Shown here one piece after another: positions 1 to 12,914 of a DNA stretch of 64,000 nucleotides (positions are counted from its first letter, which is position 1; each line of letters opens with the position of its first letter). A model generated the notes under the pieces. The model searched no databases. It was not told where the DNA came from and saw nothing but the letters and a program-made list of their open reading frames with translations. Both the position numbers and the translations under genes were made by a program. The stretch is from Trichosphaerium sp. ATCC 40318 (lineage: Eukaryota; Discosea; Flabellinia; Trichosidae): assembly GCA_038496445.1 (NCBI GenBank), contig JALMLS010000573.1:124001-188000 (forward strand), given 5' to 3'.

Positions 1-453
1 CGTGTCAATACATCCTAACACTTAATTGCAACCGAAGAGTCTAACTTTATTATTGCCGTTGATTGTAGGCAGGCAGTTACAAATAGCTAGGCTCTATACG
101 GAAGCACCATAAATAATACAGTTCCCACTATCCCGTTAAATATTGTCCAAACACGAACTTGCTAAGCAATACAAGCCGGAAATGACAAGAACCAACTTTT
201 GGTGGATTTTAGTACTTTTAGCAGCAAGCTATCTTAAGTCTACAAAGTAACGAGTCATTATTAATATGTGTACAATGTAAACAAATAATACTAGTTTGGC
301 CTACTACAACTTGGAAAAAAGTGGTATCTCACTTGCTAATTTTCTGTGAACTACATTGGTGAATGACGAAAGAAGTGGACTTTTCAACGAATGTACTTTG
401 TACAAAATCATACAAAACCATACCCGGTTAACCACACAAGCAAAAAGCTCACA
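1..453. other. intergenic, no gene recognised
   Basis: No open frame with recognisable protein features and no RNA gene is visible. The sequence is AT-rich and unremarkable. A gene running in from the left edge cannot be excluded. Confidence 0.5.
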
Positions 454-639
454 ATGGGAAAATCTAGAAACTCAAGACGTGGCGTAACAGTCTCCCCACG
501 GTATGGGAAAAAAAAAATGCACAATAGAAGGAAAAGAGCAAACACAAGATCCAACGCTGCCAAAGGAGAGTTCCATCCGGCATTAAAGCGATACACTGCA
601 AACTGCAGTAATTGGTTGCGTTCACCAGCGAAAGTATAG
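454..639 (+). CDS. small very basic hypothetical ORF
   Basis: This ATG-initiated frame encodes about 61 residues and is rich in Arg and Lys, starting MGKSRNSRRG and containing the cluster GKKKMHNRRKRANTR. I recognise no family. Both strands are open across the same stretch, so the frame could be chance. If real, its charge would fit a nucleic-acid-binding peptide or the exon of a longer gene; no splice partner is obvious. Confidence 0.2.
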   Translation: MGKSRNSRRGVTVSPRYGKKKMHNRRKRANTRSNAAKGEFHPALKRYTANCSNWLRSPAKV

Positions 640-955
640 GGCGTGTAACTTTGGCTTCATAGACGAACACACTTTCGAACAATCTATAAAAAAAAGTGCT
701 TCATGGATTGTTGTCTTTGTGCCAAATAGCCTTTGCTACCTTTCAGGATTCCGTATTACACTTGAAACAAGGAACGAAGATAATTCATGTTTGTATAGTA
801 TTGTACAATAATAAATAACTATAACCAATAAGATCCATTAATAGGATACTATGACAGTACACCACGTTCAGCTGCTCAAGGTGTCATAGCTATGCTCTGG
901 TACTTTGTCGTCAGTTCCAATTGTTTTCAATCGTTACATCACCTAACAATATCGA

Positions 956-1440
956 AATATCAACGATATTACAGATAGAGATCTCAAAGCATTGGCAGGT
1001 GTTAAGTCCCTTTATCTTCCGTGAAAAAGTGACGGATGAAGGCATTAAAGCACTCAAAAGGCGTTCAAACAAATTGATCTCTCACTCACCAAGTGACAGA
1101 CGAACGTTTGAAATTGAAAGGATACATACCATTTGGCTCAGTGAGTGCAAACACGTGACTGATAAAGGCCTTAAAGCGCTCAAAGGTGTTCATACAATTT
1201 ACCTTGATGGATGTAGTGTGACAGATGAGGGTATTAAGGCATTAAAAGGAGTTCATAGTATTCAGCTATTCAATACTATAGTAACAAAGAAAGGTGTAAA
1301 AGATATTCTAGAATACACGCCTGACATTCGCTGGACATAAAAGAATAGGTAATAAACCTATGCTGGATAGACCATAATCACAGAAGAGGATCTAACAGTT
1401 GAGGGTATTACAAAGTTGCCAATCCATGCATGTGAACCTT
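956..1440 (+). pseudogene. decayed LRR (GVHTI-type) gene fragment
   Basis: The fragment carries leucine-rich repeats of the type found in the intact F-box/LRR genes of this window, with the signature DKGLKALKGVHTIYL and DEGIKALKGVHSIQL. A first repeat (ITDRDLKALAGVKSLYL) lies in another frame at 956-1021 and ends in a TGA, so a frameshift separates it from the repeats at 1029-1340. A further trace (ITEEDLTVEGI) follows at about 1370-1410. There is no F-box and no plausible start. It reads as a truncated, frameshifted paralogue of the genes at 26075-27415 and 44679-46088. A two-exon gene joining the two frames is possible, but no good splice pair was seen. Confidence 0.7.
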
Positions 1441-1545
1441 TTATTTTAATGGGAATGGCTCTTTAATTTGGTTGTAAACGAATAAACATTTCACATTTCT
1501 TTTTACGATTGAGTTGTCCATACTAACGATTTCCAATACGAATGA

Positions 1546-2082
1546 GGAATTTCGACTCGTAAAAAGTTGAGCGTAAAAATAATATGGTTCAGAGATTTGG
1601 TCTTTTTTTGGTTTATTTTTACGCTCAAAACTTTTCACTCGTAATCGTAATTTACATGTAAATGTTGTTAGTGAACTACTGAGGCTTAACCTATGTTTTA
1701 TTAAGTTTACAAGGTTGTTAATAATGACAGTGCTGTCACAGTGATTGAAAAAAAAACCAATTGATTCACTTCTATTGATGAGAGCCTACTGAGCACTTTC
1801 TAATGACTTTAAAGTATAACGTTGCAAAAGCAGCGTTAAACAACATTTCAATGTATCCGAAGAGCTTGTATAAGGACCAATAACAAGTGGTGATCTTTTT
1901 TGTATTAATGACTGTATTGTGCAACCAATAAATAAAGTGTTTTTGAATGAGTTACGATTTACGAGTGAAAAGCATTGAGCGTAAAAAAAACGTAAAAAAC
2001 TAAACCCAAAACTGTCGTAAAACTAAGTCCATTCTTTGAAACCAGAAATTTTTACGCTCAGCTTTTTACGAGTCGAAATTCC
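1546..2082. mobile_element. MITE-like element with 35-bp inverted ends and internal fold-backs
   Basis: The left end (1546-1580, starting ggaatttcgactcgt) is matched in inverse orientation by the right end (2048-2082) over 35 bp with one mismatch. A second inverted pair, related to the ends themselves, lies just inside at 1616-1650 and 1952-1986. Each terminus can therefore fold on itself as well as with the other end. The interior of about 300 bp has no coding capacity; the small minus-strand frame that covers the left end is part of the repeat. No clear target duplication is visible. This structure is typical of non-autonomous DNA transposons; the superfamily is unknown. Confidence 0.75.
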
Positions 2083-2806
2083 TTAATATATGGCAAATTC
2101 ATGTTTACTACGAAAAACTTTGTATTTCAAATACCTTTATATTATTCATAGTGTCCTGTCAGATGATAGGAGTTTACTTCAGTGAAGTTGCAACAAACAT
2201 TATTTCTAGTTTCTCTACTTCTCAAGAGTTCTAAACTCTAAATGGCTGTAACATTTGTTTTTGAATCGATTGATGGGTTAAAACCCAACGTCTTTTGCCT
2301 ATCGCTCACAACGCTCCTGAAACGCGTACAAATAGTCGAAATTGGGTCTACTACGCATGCAAAGCCCATACAGAGGCGGAACGTTTAAGTGGAAGTCGAC
2401 ATATTTTTCGAAATAGCGCTGGTCGCTATGCCTCCCAATGTACAATTGCATGGCTGAGAGGGTTCAAATGTTACATACGCATTACTCTAGTGGCCGTACA
2501 GGCTAACTTAATTTCAATAATCGCCCAAGAATGTCCTTGACGAATTCGTTGTAGCTACTTAACACTGACTTTTTGTGTTCTCTGAAATATAGCGGGTCTC
2601 GTGATGGTATTGTAAGGAAACGGTCTTGACTGGTGGTAGGTTTAAGTGTCTACTATACTTCCCATATACGACACGTTCCATTACCCGTTCTTCTCAAAAC
2701 AAACTATTTTTTAAGTGAATCATTAGCAAACTTTTAAGACACTTCTTGAATAATCATAACTTAACAACAGATTTTTTTGAATCACTTCTACCTAAGCTCA
2801 AAGCAC
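2083..2806. other. intergenic, no gene recognised
   Basis: An 81-codon frame at 2295-2540 has no recognisable features and starts at a non-ATG codon. Nothing else stands out before the start of the membrane-protein gene. Confidence 0.4.
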
Positions 2807-3960
2807 ATGGCAATTGATAAATCAGTGGCTGCTGATATAAATAAATATATTCTAGCTGTTATTAACAGTAATGGGGCTGCATTCTTCGCTGGTACACTTG
2901 TAGTGTACGGAATGCTTTTTGGTCCTTTTCTTACAGTTGGATCTGTTTGCTTGTTTGTTTTGGTTCTTCTTTTCCCATTTGCATGGCTTCTTGGCGTTAT
3001 TGAACATAGACTAAAGTTTTGTTTCTTATTAATCGTATTATTCGTACAATCATGTGGGGTACGACTTGATTTATTTTGAGTAAAACAAACGAAAGAAATG
3101 AAGAATTTTTCCTTTTCAAAAAAATAAGCCAACAAATGGGATATTAATTTCTACCTTTAGCTTGCTGATATTATTGCTGATATTGGTCTATTGGTTAAAG
3201 CGCTATTGATGCAGCTTGGTGTAACTAAAGAGGTTGATGTTGGAGAAGGTGAAGAGGCGGATTTCAACTTTTTGAGGATAATGTTAGCTCTTGCGAGTTT
3301 TGTACCTATTATAATGATACTACTGTTTATGTCCCAAGCTAAAACAAAAAAAGATGAAAAAAGAAGCAGCCGGTCAATTTATGTACGCTCAAGACCAGAA
3401 ATTCTTTCAAAAATATCAAAGTTGTAACTTTTTGGTTTTCGTTTAAAAACTCAAATCACGTGCGTCTTTCTTTGTATTAATTTTTTCGTTTTTAGTTACA
3501 AGGAGGTGCTGCGTTTCTTTTAGCAGTAATAGTATGGAAAGTTGTAGTTTTCTGTACTAGATTATCACTTGTTGTTGCTACAATCGCAAAGTTGCTTCCC
3601 AATAGAATTCTTTCAAAAAGTAAGAAAATCCAAGGAATAGTTAAATTCGCTGGATGGATTGAGTTTTTACTGTTACTCGATTTAATATGGTCTGGTATAC
3701 CCCTAGGTGTATTGGTAACGTACGAAATGTTTGGTGTTCAGCACTTGGGTTGGGGAGGGATGTGGGAAGGCGAACATACTTTCGAAACAATCAAATTCTT
3801 AGCACTTATTGTTGACAGTATTGGCGCTTCGTATTTCTTCATCTATGGAATTCACCATGCTCCTCACGAGCATGAACATAAACACAACACACACAACCAA
3901 AACAGTAATGCTATTCAAAACGAAGGGGAGAAAAAGGCACTCATCAGTAGCCATGTCTAA
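2807..3960 (+). CDS. multi-pass membrane protein with His-rich tail, unknown family
   Basis: Three exons (2807-3058, 3161-3382, 3496-3960) joined by two phase-0 introns give 312 residues; the frame closes exactly. The protein has about six hydrophobic segments: two or three in exon 1 (from AAFFAGTLVVYGMLFG onward), one in exon 2 (around LALASFVPIIMILLF) and three in exon 3 (around AAFLLAVIVWKVVVF, FLLLLDLIWSGIPLGVLV and ALIVDSIGASYFFIYG). The tail after the last membrane segment is histidine-rich (IHHAPHEHEHKHNTHNQN), which could bind metal ions, but this is inference. I do not recognise the family. The in-frame ATG at 2807 was preferred over an upstream TTG. The exon 2 donor (gtacgc at 3383) was chosen because it keeps exon 3 in frame. 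Confidence 0.65.
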
Positions 3961-4371
3961 TTATAAAAATAAAACATATTTATATGCGATTGTTAAATTG
4001 GATGACAGCTTCACACCTAGCCTCAGAATTTGTCTCAGCATCTGAGAATACGACAAACAAACACTTCAAGTAGTACCACAAAACCTGCGGAGCAGTAGGG
4101 TTTCAAAAGTGATATCGCACAGGCTTTGAGAAGAAAGAATATTTAAACGAAAACACCACCAAAAAAACATTGCTATTCTTGAATTTTTTTTTATGCATAC
4201 ACCCGGTTTCCAGGTTTCGCTATTGTACATGAATAAAAGTTTCCACTTTGGGTTCTCTCACCAACAGGTAAGTACCCAAGCCGTGACTTTTTTTCTCTTT
4301 TTTTTTATCATCGTTTTTTTTTTGTGTTTTCTTCTTCTCACACACGTGGAAAAACTTATGCCCTTCTTTTT
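3961..4371. other. intergenic between convergent genes
   Basis: The stretch separates the 3' ends of the membrane-protein gene and the SRPK gene. It is T-rich toward 4371, as expected for 3' flanks. Small frames here look like chance. Confidence 0.5.
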
Positions 4372-7138
<2,767 letters not shown>

Positions 7139-7676
7139 AATAAATGGATGAGGTTGACTAGAAGAAGGAAAATGCTAGAACGTTTTAAGTTAGTAATTTA
7201 GTCACTGTTTTCGGTATAACACCGTTACTAAATGTATAAAACACTCCGAATGGTGATAGTGTACTATTATTTCCAAAAGACGGTTTTAGCGAGAAATGTG
7301 ATGCTAAAATAGCCGCTTATACAAATACAGTGCATTTTTACACATTGGCAATATGTTTCAGCTTGTATTATAACTCTGACACTTTTTGTTGACATACTGC
7401 TTCAAATAGACGACAATTCATACTTATGTTCGTTTTCAACATTGGCGGAAGTCAAAAATGCATTTTTAAAGCCAAATGAAACGTGTAATGCCGAAGTTCA
7501 GATCCAAACCTAATTCTTTGGTTTTTCAATTCCGTTCAGCGCAAGTAATAAGCTATGAGCAAACAAACAAAATAGTATTCCGCGGACGTCCTGTTTTTGA
7601 GACAAGACACTTTATTTGAAATTCATCGATTCTGTGAAATCTACGTCCACTACAGCGTTACTGCCTGCGTTTACTA
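7139..7676. other. intergenic
   Basis: This is the gap between the 5' end of the SRPK gene and the 3' end of the Rab gene on the same strand. It should contain the SRPK promoter. No gene or repeat was recognised. Confidence 0.5.
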
Positions 7677-8567
7677 TTAACTTGAACCCCATTTAAGCAA
7701 TCGTGAAAAGAATCCTTGTACAAGAGGTTGTGTTTCTCCGCTCTTAGTATTTTCTTGCTTTTTTCTGGCCGTTGCAACTTTGTTGTATTTCAGCACAGCA
7801 GCGTTCATTGCTTTGCGCACGCCCGTGTCCTAATGGATTATTAGGATGTTATTATTATCATATTATATTTATTACTTCTTTTGCGCTTGTTTCAACGTAA
7901 TGTATGCCAAGAGACTTAGCTACTTGCGTAGCTTCTTCATACGAAACTTTTCTTTTATCTTTTATGTCCGCTTTCGTGCCAATCATAACAATGGTGTGCT
8001 TCTGTTTAATCATTAGTTTACCTGATGTCGTGTCCTTCAAGGGCAAGAATTATTACTTGTTTACCTCAGTTGTGTATTTACAGGCTTGATCGTAGTACGT
8101 AATAACACTTTCAAAGCTCCTCATGTTTTCGATTGAAAAAAAAATAAGAATTATTTGAGCTCCTTGTAAGCACGCTTTGATTATTGTAGGCATTGATTCT
8201 CTGCCTCCACCCTTTTCCCACACCTTATAAATAGTAAGTAAGAAGTGAGAGCGGTAAGTTGAAGGCAGGTAACGTACTTGAAGAGAAATGCTGAACTCAT
8301 TGCTCGTAACTCGTTTATGGTACTAAACAGATGTTTGCGAATACACACAGGATATTTTAGTACGAATTCTACGCCAATTGTACGGTCGTGATTTGTAGAG
8401 AAGCTGTTATTAACATAGCGTGATATAAATGATGATTTACCAACGCCTTAGAGCATTTTTAGCCTCTTTAATCAAAACAGCAACTAACCAGAGTCTCCTA
8501 TTATTAATACTTTATAAACATCAACATCTCTGCGTGGTTGAGGTGTATTAGCTCCTTGCTTTGGCAT
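7677..8567 (-). CDS. atypical Rab-like small GTPase
   Basis: Exons join in frame to give a Ras-superfamily domain: start MPKQGANTPQPRRDVD, P-loop GDSGVGKSS split by an intron, switch I HDRTIGVEF, then VWEKGGGRESMPTI at the G3 position, ENMRSFESVITYYDQA (the Rab-type SF motif region), G4 IGTKADI and G5 ETSAKE. The order and the SF-like segment point to Rab. Two features are odd. The usual WDTAGQE is replaced by WEKGGGRE, so the Asp and catalytic Gln are missing. The C-terminus ends LLKWGSS with no prenylatable cysteine. A normal Rab cycles between GTP and GDP on membranes; this one may have altered hydrolysis and membrane attachment (inference). An alternative splice pattern in the G3 region could restore canonical residues, but I saw none. 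Confidence 0.82.
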
Positions 8568-9128
8568 TAAACGGTTATTTGAAAAAAAGCCACTTCCTTA
8601 GGTATTGTGAACTCTAGACGTAGCTTCACTCGCTCCTATGTAATAACAATGCACCTGCAAACGCGAATTCACTAAGCCCTTACGAAACTTGAGAACACTA
8701 ACAAAACATAAAGAAAAAGAATGAGTTTTCTTCGATTTCAGTGATTTAGGCTTAAACCAAATTATTTTTTGAGAGTGACCTAAGAACTCGGACTTGTACG
8801 TTCCGTGGTTGCACGCGTCATACAAAATGTGAACTTTTAGCTCTTGGAGCACTAAGAAAATCCTTAAAAATTACGCAAATTAAATTACGTTCCCACTGCG
8901 CCTTAACTCAATTATAATCAAATCACACAACAGTAAACGCAACACAACAACTACTACTTATACTACTCAATGCTTAAATTAACTCTTAGTACAAGGGTGA
9001 GTTGCAACAAACGACTTCATATTTCATCTCGCTAATTGTTTCTGTAGATCGCTGCTCAACCTATTCGCGTCGCTAAACCAACGCGTTTTAAACAAAAGAG
9101 ATCATTTAGCGTTTTATCGCAAAACAAA
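8568..9128. other. intergenic between divergent Rab and AOX genes
   Basis: This divergent gap presumably holds both promoters. An 84-codon minus-strand frame at 8598-8852 has no recognisable features and is probably chance. Confidence 0.45.
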
Positions 9129-10351
9129 ATGACGAAAACGTCGTTTGGCTCCAAACTCGCTTCAACCACCATGTACCAACGATGGTATAATATAGATGAA
9201 CGCGTTAGTTATGCATACGAACATAACCACAAACCAAGCAGCTTCGTAAAAGACGTAAGAGCGCTACACTACTTTTAGTCATAACAAAAAAAAATCAATG
9301 TCATTTTCGACCTTCTTGTGCTGAACCGTATCTGTAGGTGAAGAGAGGGCCGCCGTACACTGATGTAGAGAAACTAGAAGGTGAATTTAATGCTCTGGTG
9401 TCACATCACGCGGAACCTCGAACCACTGGAGACAAGGTACGCGGAGTAACTGTTCATCTTCAGAAAAAAATATTACGCAAATAGATTAGCTGTAAAATGA
9501 CCAATATAACGCTCACATTAATGCCAGGTTGCTCTTCAACTCGTTACAATGGTTAAACCGTTCAACCACATGTTTTTTAGAGATAAATACACTCATCACG
9601 CTGTCGTACTAGAAACAGTCGCAGCTGTACCCGGAATGGTATGTGACCGCGAAAAACACCGTTTATAACTAATTAGTTTGCTTTTGTTTTAAATGTGACA
9701 TTTGCGTGATTTTTTGCTGTTAGGTTGCTGGTATGATGCGCCATTTTAAGAGTTTGAGAAACATGCAACGTGATCACGGTTGGATCCACCAACTTATTGA
9801 AGAAGCAGAGAATGAACGTATGCACCTTCTAACGTGGATGCAGGTACAGGATCTTTTTTCTTTCGCGTCAGCACAAGAAACTAATTTCTTTAGTTATGTC
9901 AACCAACTTTTATTGAACGCATGCTTGTCGTCGCAGCGCAGTGTGTATACACTCCATTTTACGCGGTATTATATACATTAACTCCAGCCGTCGCACACAA
10001 GTACGTTAGAAGCAATAAAAGGGTGACATTAATAGTAATTTAGGTTTGTCGGTTACTTGGAGGAAGAAGCTTGTCTTCAGTATACTCTCATGCTAAAAGC
10101 TATTGATGACGGTGTAATCGAAAATGTACCTGCTCCTGATATAGCCAAAGAATACTGGAACTCGAAACCGGAAGCGCGTCTTCGTGACGTCGTATTGGTA
10201 CGTTATTTATGAAGATTGTTTTTTTTCTTCTTTTTTTTTGTCAGTCTCATTGTCTTACTCTTTTTTCCTGTAGGTAATTAGAGCTGATGAAGCTATGCAT
10301 AGAGATGTCAATCATAAATTCTCGGATAGAGCGAAACATGGCATGTTTTAG
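9129..10351 (+). CDS. AOX: mitochondrial alternative oxidase
   Basis: Alternative oxidase takes electrons from ubiquinol and reduces oxygen to water at the inner mitochondrial membrane, bypassing complexes III and IV. Exons joined by phase-consistent introns give all diiron-site motifs: [37 protein letters not shown] and [12 protein letters not shown], plus the internal segments [11 protein letters not shown] and [10 protein letters not shown]. All four glutamates and both histidines that ligate iron are present. The protein ends SDRAKHGMF. The N-terminal exon (9129 onward, [19 protein letters not shown]) is basic and hydroxylated, which fits a short mitochondrial presequence, but the start is less sure than the core. 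It appears intact and functional. Confidence 0.93.
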
Positions 10352-11332
10352 AAACTCTTCATGAATTTGTAGTTCGTCTTGTGACGTCTTTTTCTTTGGA
10401 CTTTATGGAAAAAACAGCCTAATAAAAGGCAATTGTAAATAAACCTTAATCACTGCAAGTATCAATAACCGTCTTGTACGATCTATGCATTGAAAAACCT
10501 GGAGATTTTTGTCTCTTTAAGAAATCACGTGATTGTTTATTCCTGTAGTTGCTCAATAAATTTACCCTAAACTGATCTCATGCATAGCGGCAATGTAGTT
10601 AGAGATTCAAAAGACTCTGTATTTGGCGCTGTACTGATATTCTAAAAAGGTTGGCATACATTGTGCGGGCATGCAAAGGACTACAGCAGCCGCTGTAAGC
10701 TACCTAAGAAAAACTTGTAATTTGAAGATGCCATTTGGGCAATATCGTAGTGATGCTAGCTTGAGCCGTATTCACGCTAATGACTTGTAAAAATCGATGT
10801 CTTTAGTATCAACTGAAACAAAGTAGACTAGTAAAACACTGTAAAATAAACGAAAGAAGAACTACATGTGCACTCGATTTTAACCAAAAAATCGGCTGTA
10901 AGCAGATTTTACATTGTATTCAGTGACCTTTCTTCATCAAGAAACAGTCTGGAGATTTAAAGCAACAAGTAAAGAGGTAGCACAATTGTAATAGTACATC
11001 ATATGTACAAGTTTGATTTCGTTGTATCGGTGTTGTGATTACAGATGGGACTCACCATTATGCTTGTTAAACTCTGCTAACCTACGAGCTATTTCATGTT
11101 GATTATGTGTAATTTTTTATACTGTTTAGGTGACAAGACATTTTGTTAAGCATACAACAGTTTAAGTAGATATTCTCTTCTCACATTCAATCCACTGTCT
11201 TATTCTTGACTCTTTGCACCTCTAATTGCATCTTTTTATTTAACAATGTATGTATTGTTAATTATTTATTGCCGTCGAATATGCGCTATTCTTAGATTAT
11301 TCTTAAAGCTTGAGTGTACAACAAGTTGTAGC
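10352..11332. other. intergenic, no gene recognised
   Basis: About 1 kb downstream of AOX shows no long frame and no recognised repeat until the dispersed repeat that begins near 11333. Confidence 0.5.
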
Positions 11333-11528
11333 CGTGGATTTAGTTTTTCCAGAACTGACAAGATCCGTCAGATCTTGTAGTTTTTAATAGATCTTGCAAG
11401 AACTAACAAGATCTTGTAAGAACTAACAGAAGTTGCAAGATCTGTCAGATCTGACTAAACACGAAAACCAAAAGTCACAAACAGCAAAAAGTTGCAAAGA
11501 TTAGCAAACTTGAATGATACGGACAATA
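11333..11528. repeat. dispersed repeat, copy A (right end of the inverted-repeat element)
   Basis: This segment is nearly identical to 28848-29043. It includes the tandem short words agatcttgcaagaac / aacaagatcttg and ends in the same 25-bp terminus (11504-11528, ...gatacggacaata) that forms an inverted repeat in the complete copy at 28193-29043. No matching left end was found upstream, so this copy is truncated or has been rearranged. Confidence 0.85.
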
Positions 11529-12914
11529 AGTAGCATTATGAACTACTCATTTAGATACAATAATTCCTATCTGCACGAAACGAGAAGCAAGCCTCTTTTG
11601 ACGAATACGCTAGGTGACACTCTGCGGTAGCGTTCAATTTTTTAATTTTACGCTTTTTTTTTGTTCTGGCACGGACTTTGACGTCATTTGATTATTATCA
11701 CGGATTCGTTGCAAATAAGGTGGTAAAAACGCTAAAAAGGAAAATGAGACTTTTTGGCCCATAGAAGACCAAGTTTGAGACAGTTTCGATTTCCAACCAA
11801 GTACAGACAAAACCCAAAATAGATAAGGAAATCATATCTCCCGAAATTTCGCCAACTTCCATATTTTCCGGGTTCACGAAGCACCATCGAACACGTAAAT
11901 CTAATCACTCTAACGTTATACTTTGTTCTTAACAAACGTCAGTCAGGCAAAGGCAAATAATGAATGAGCTTTAGTCATGAATACCTGTGAACACGCCTAT
12001 TAATTCACAACAGCTTTTAGTCTCCACGTGGTGTGTATCATATCAATAGTGTACAGACTTTAGCAGCTAACAAAGCCATATTGATTTTACAGCACCTGTG
12101 AATAGTATATTCCATATTGGACGCTATTGGAGTTTGTTGGAGGAGAGTCATGAAATACTAATAGTACAGCAGACGGGGAAAAACACTTTTTGTCCCTTTA
12201 AGTCACTTTCAATGTGGCGTCATTCACTATAGTAGTGTCTGTTGTTACAGTCAAAGACCTTGACCTCAAAGTATAAATTAGATTTGTTCTCACCCAATCC
12301 ACTGCGCGAACGCCATCTTCAAAGGTGTTAAGGCACAATATCGATAAAAATCTTCTCCTATTTCTACAACTAGCTATGATATTATCTCTATTGCCATCTA
12401 AAACACCCCAAGAGCTAAAGTTGGAGTTCATCTCTGGAACAAAACCTCACAAGAGTCTCAGTACTTACCACCGACTGCAGTGTTAAACACAGAGTAGTGT
12501 ATTGTGGAAAAAAATTGGGCTTAAATTTATGCAGTAAGTCATAAATTACAAATTCTTATTGGTCTGGTGGCACCAATAAAATTTCAACAATACATATAAT
12601 AGCATCTTGTTATTTTATCTACAACATACACCTCTTACCTTCCAAAGTTGAACAAATTACAATTGAACATTGCACTTATAAGTATCCTTTATCTTCAGTG
12701 CAAGGTGTATGGTATCGCGATTATGGTGCCATGGATGTTTCTATAAAGAGATTAAAAATGCAGGATACTTAAGAAAACTACAACAAGCTCACATGAAACT
12801 CAACAACTTTATAAGAATTTGTTTGCCAAAACAAGTTATTGACCATTTATGAGGAAAACTAAACTGTGGTTGTTTATTGATAAATGTTGCTTGTTTACAA
12901 CAGACACATTAGAA
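11529..12914. other. intergenic, no gene recognised
   Basis: Two small minus-strand frames (11732-11935 and 12198-12431) occur here. The second follows a plausible 35-bp intron (donor gtaagtact, acceptor ttccag near 12434), so an unrecognised small gene is possible. No family feature was seen in either. Confidence 0.4.

Noticed and set aside
1441-1638. Minus-strand 65-codon frame
   Set aside because: It overlaps the left inverted end of the MITE-like element and reads through the repeat; no protein features.
2380-2480. tRNA-like segment (ggttcaaat)
   Set aside because: A B-box-like word is present, but no A box or cloverleaf could be drawn.
2295-2540. 81-codon plus-strand frame
   Set aside because: Non-ATG start, no family features, no splice partners.
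8110-8160. Apparent frameshift in the Rab gene at a run of nine T
   Set aside because: Counting the run shows the frame continues from LIFFS into IENMRSFE without a shift.
8598-8852. 84-codon minus-strand frame upstream of the Rab gene
   Set aside because: No recognisable motif, and lies in a divergent promoter gap.
12198-12431. 77-codon minus-strand frame after a possible intron
   Set aside because: The splice acceptor is plausible, but neither side resembles a known protein; kept only as a remark.
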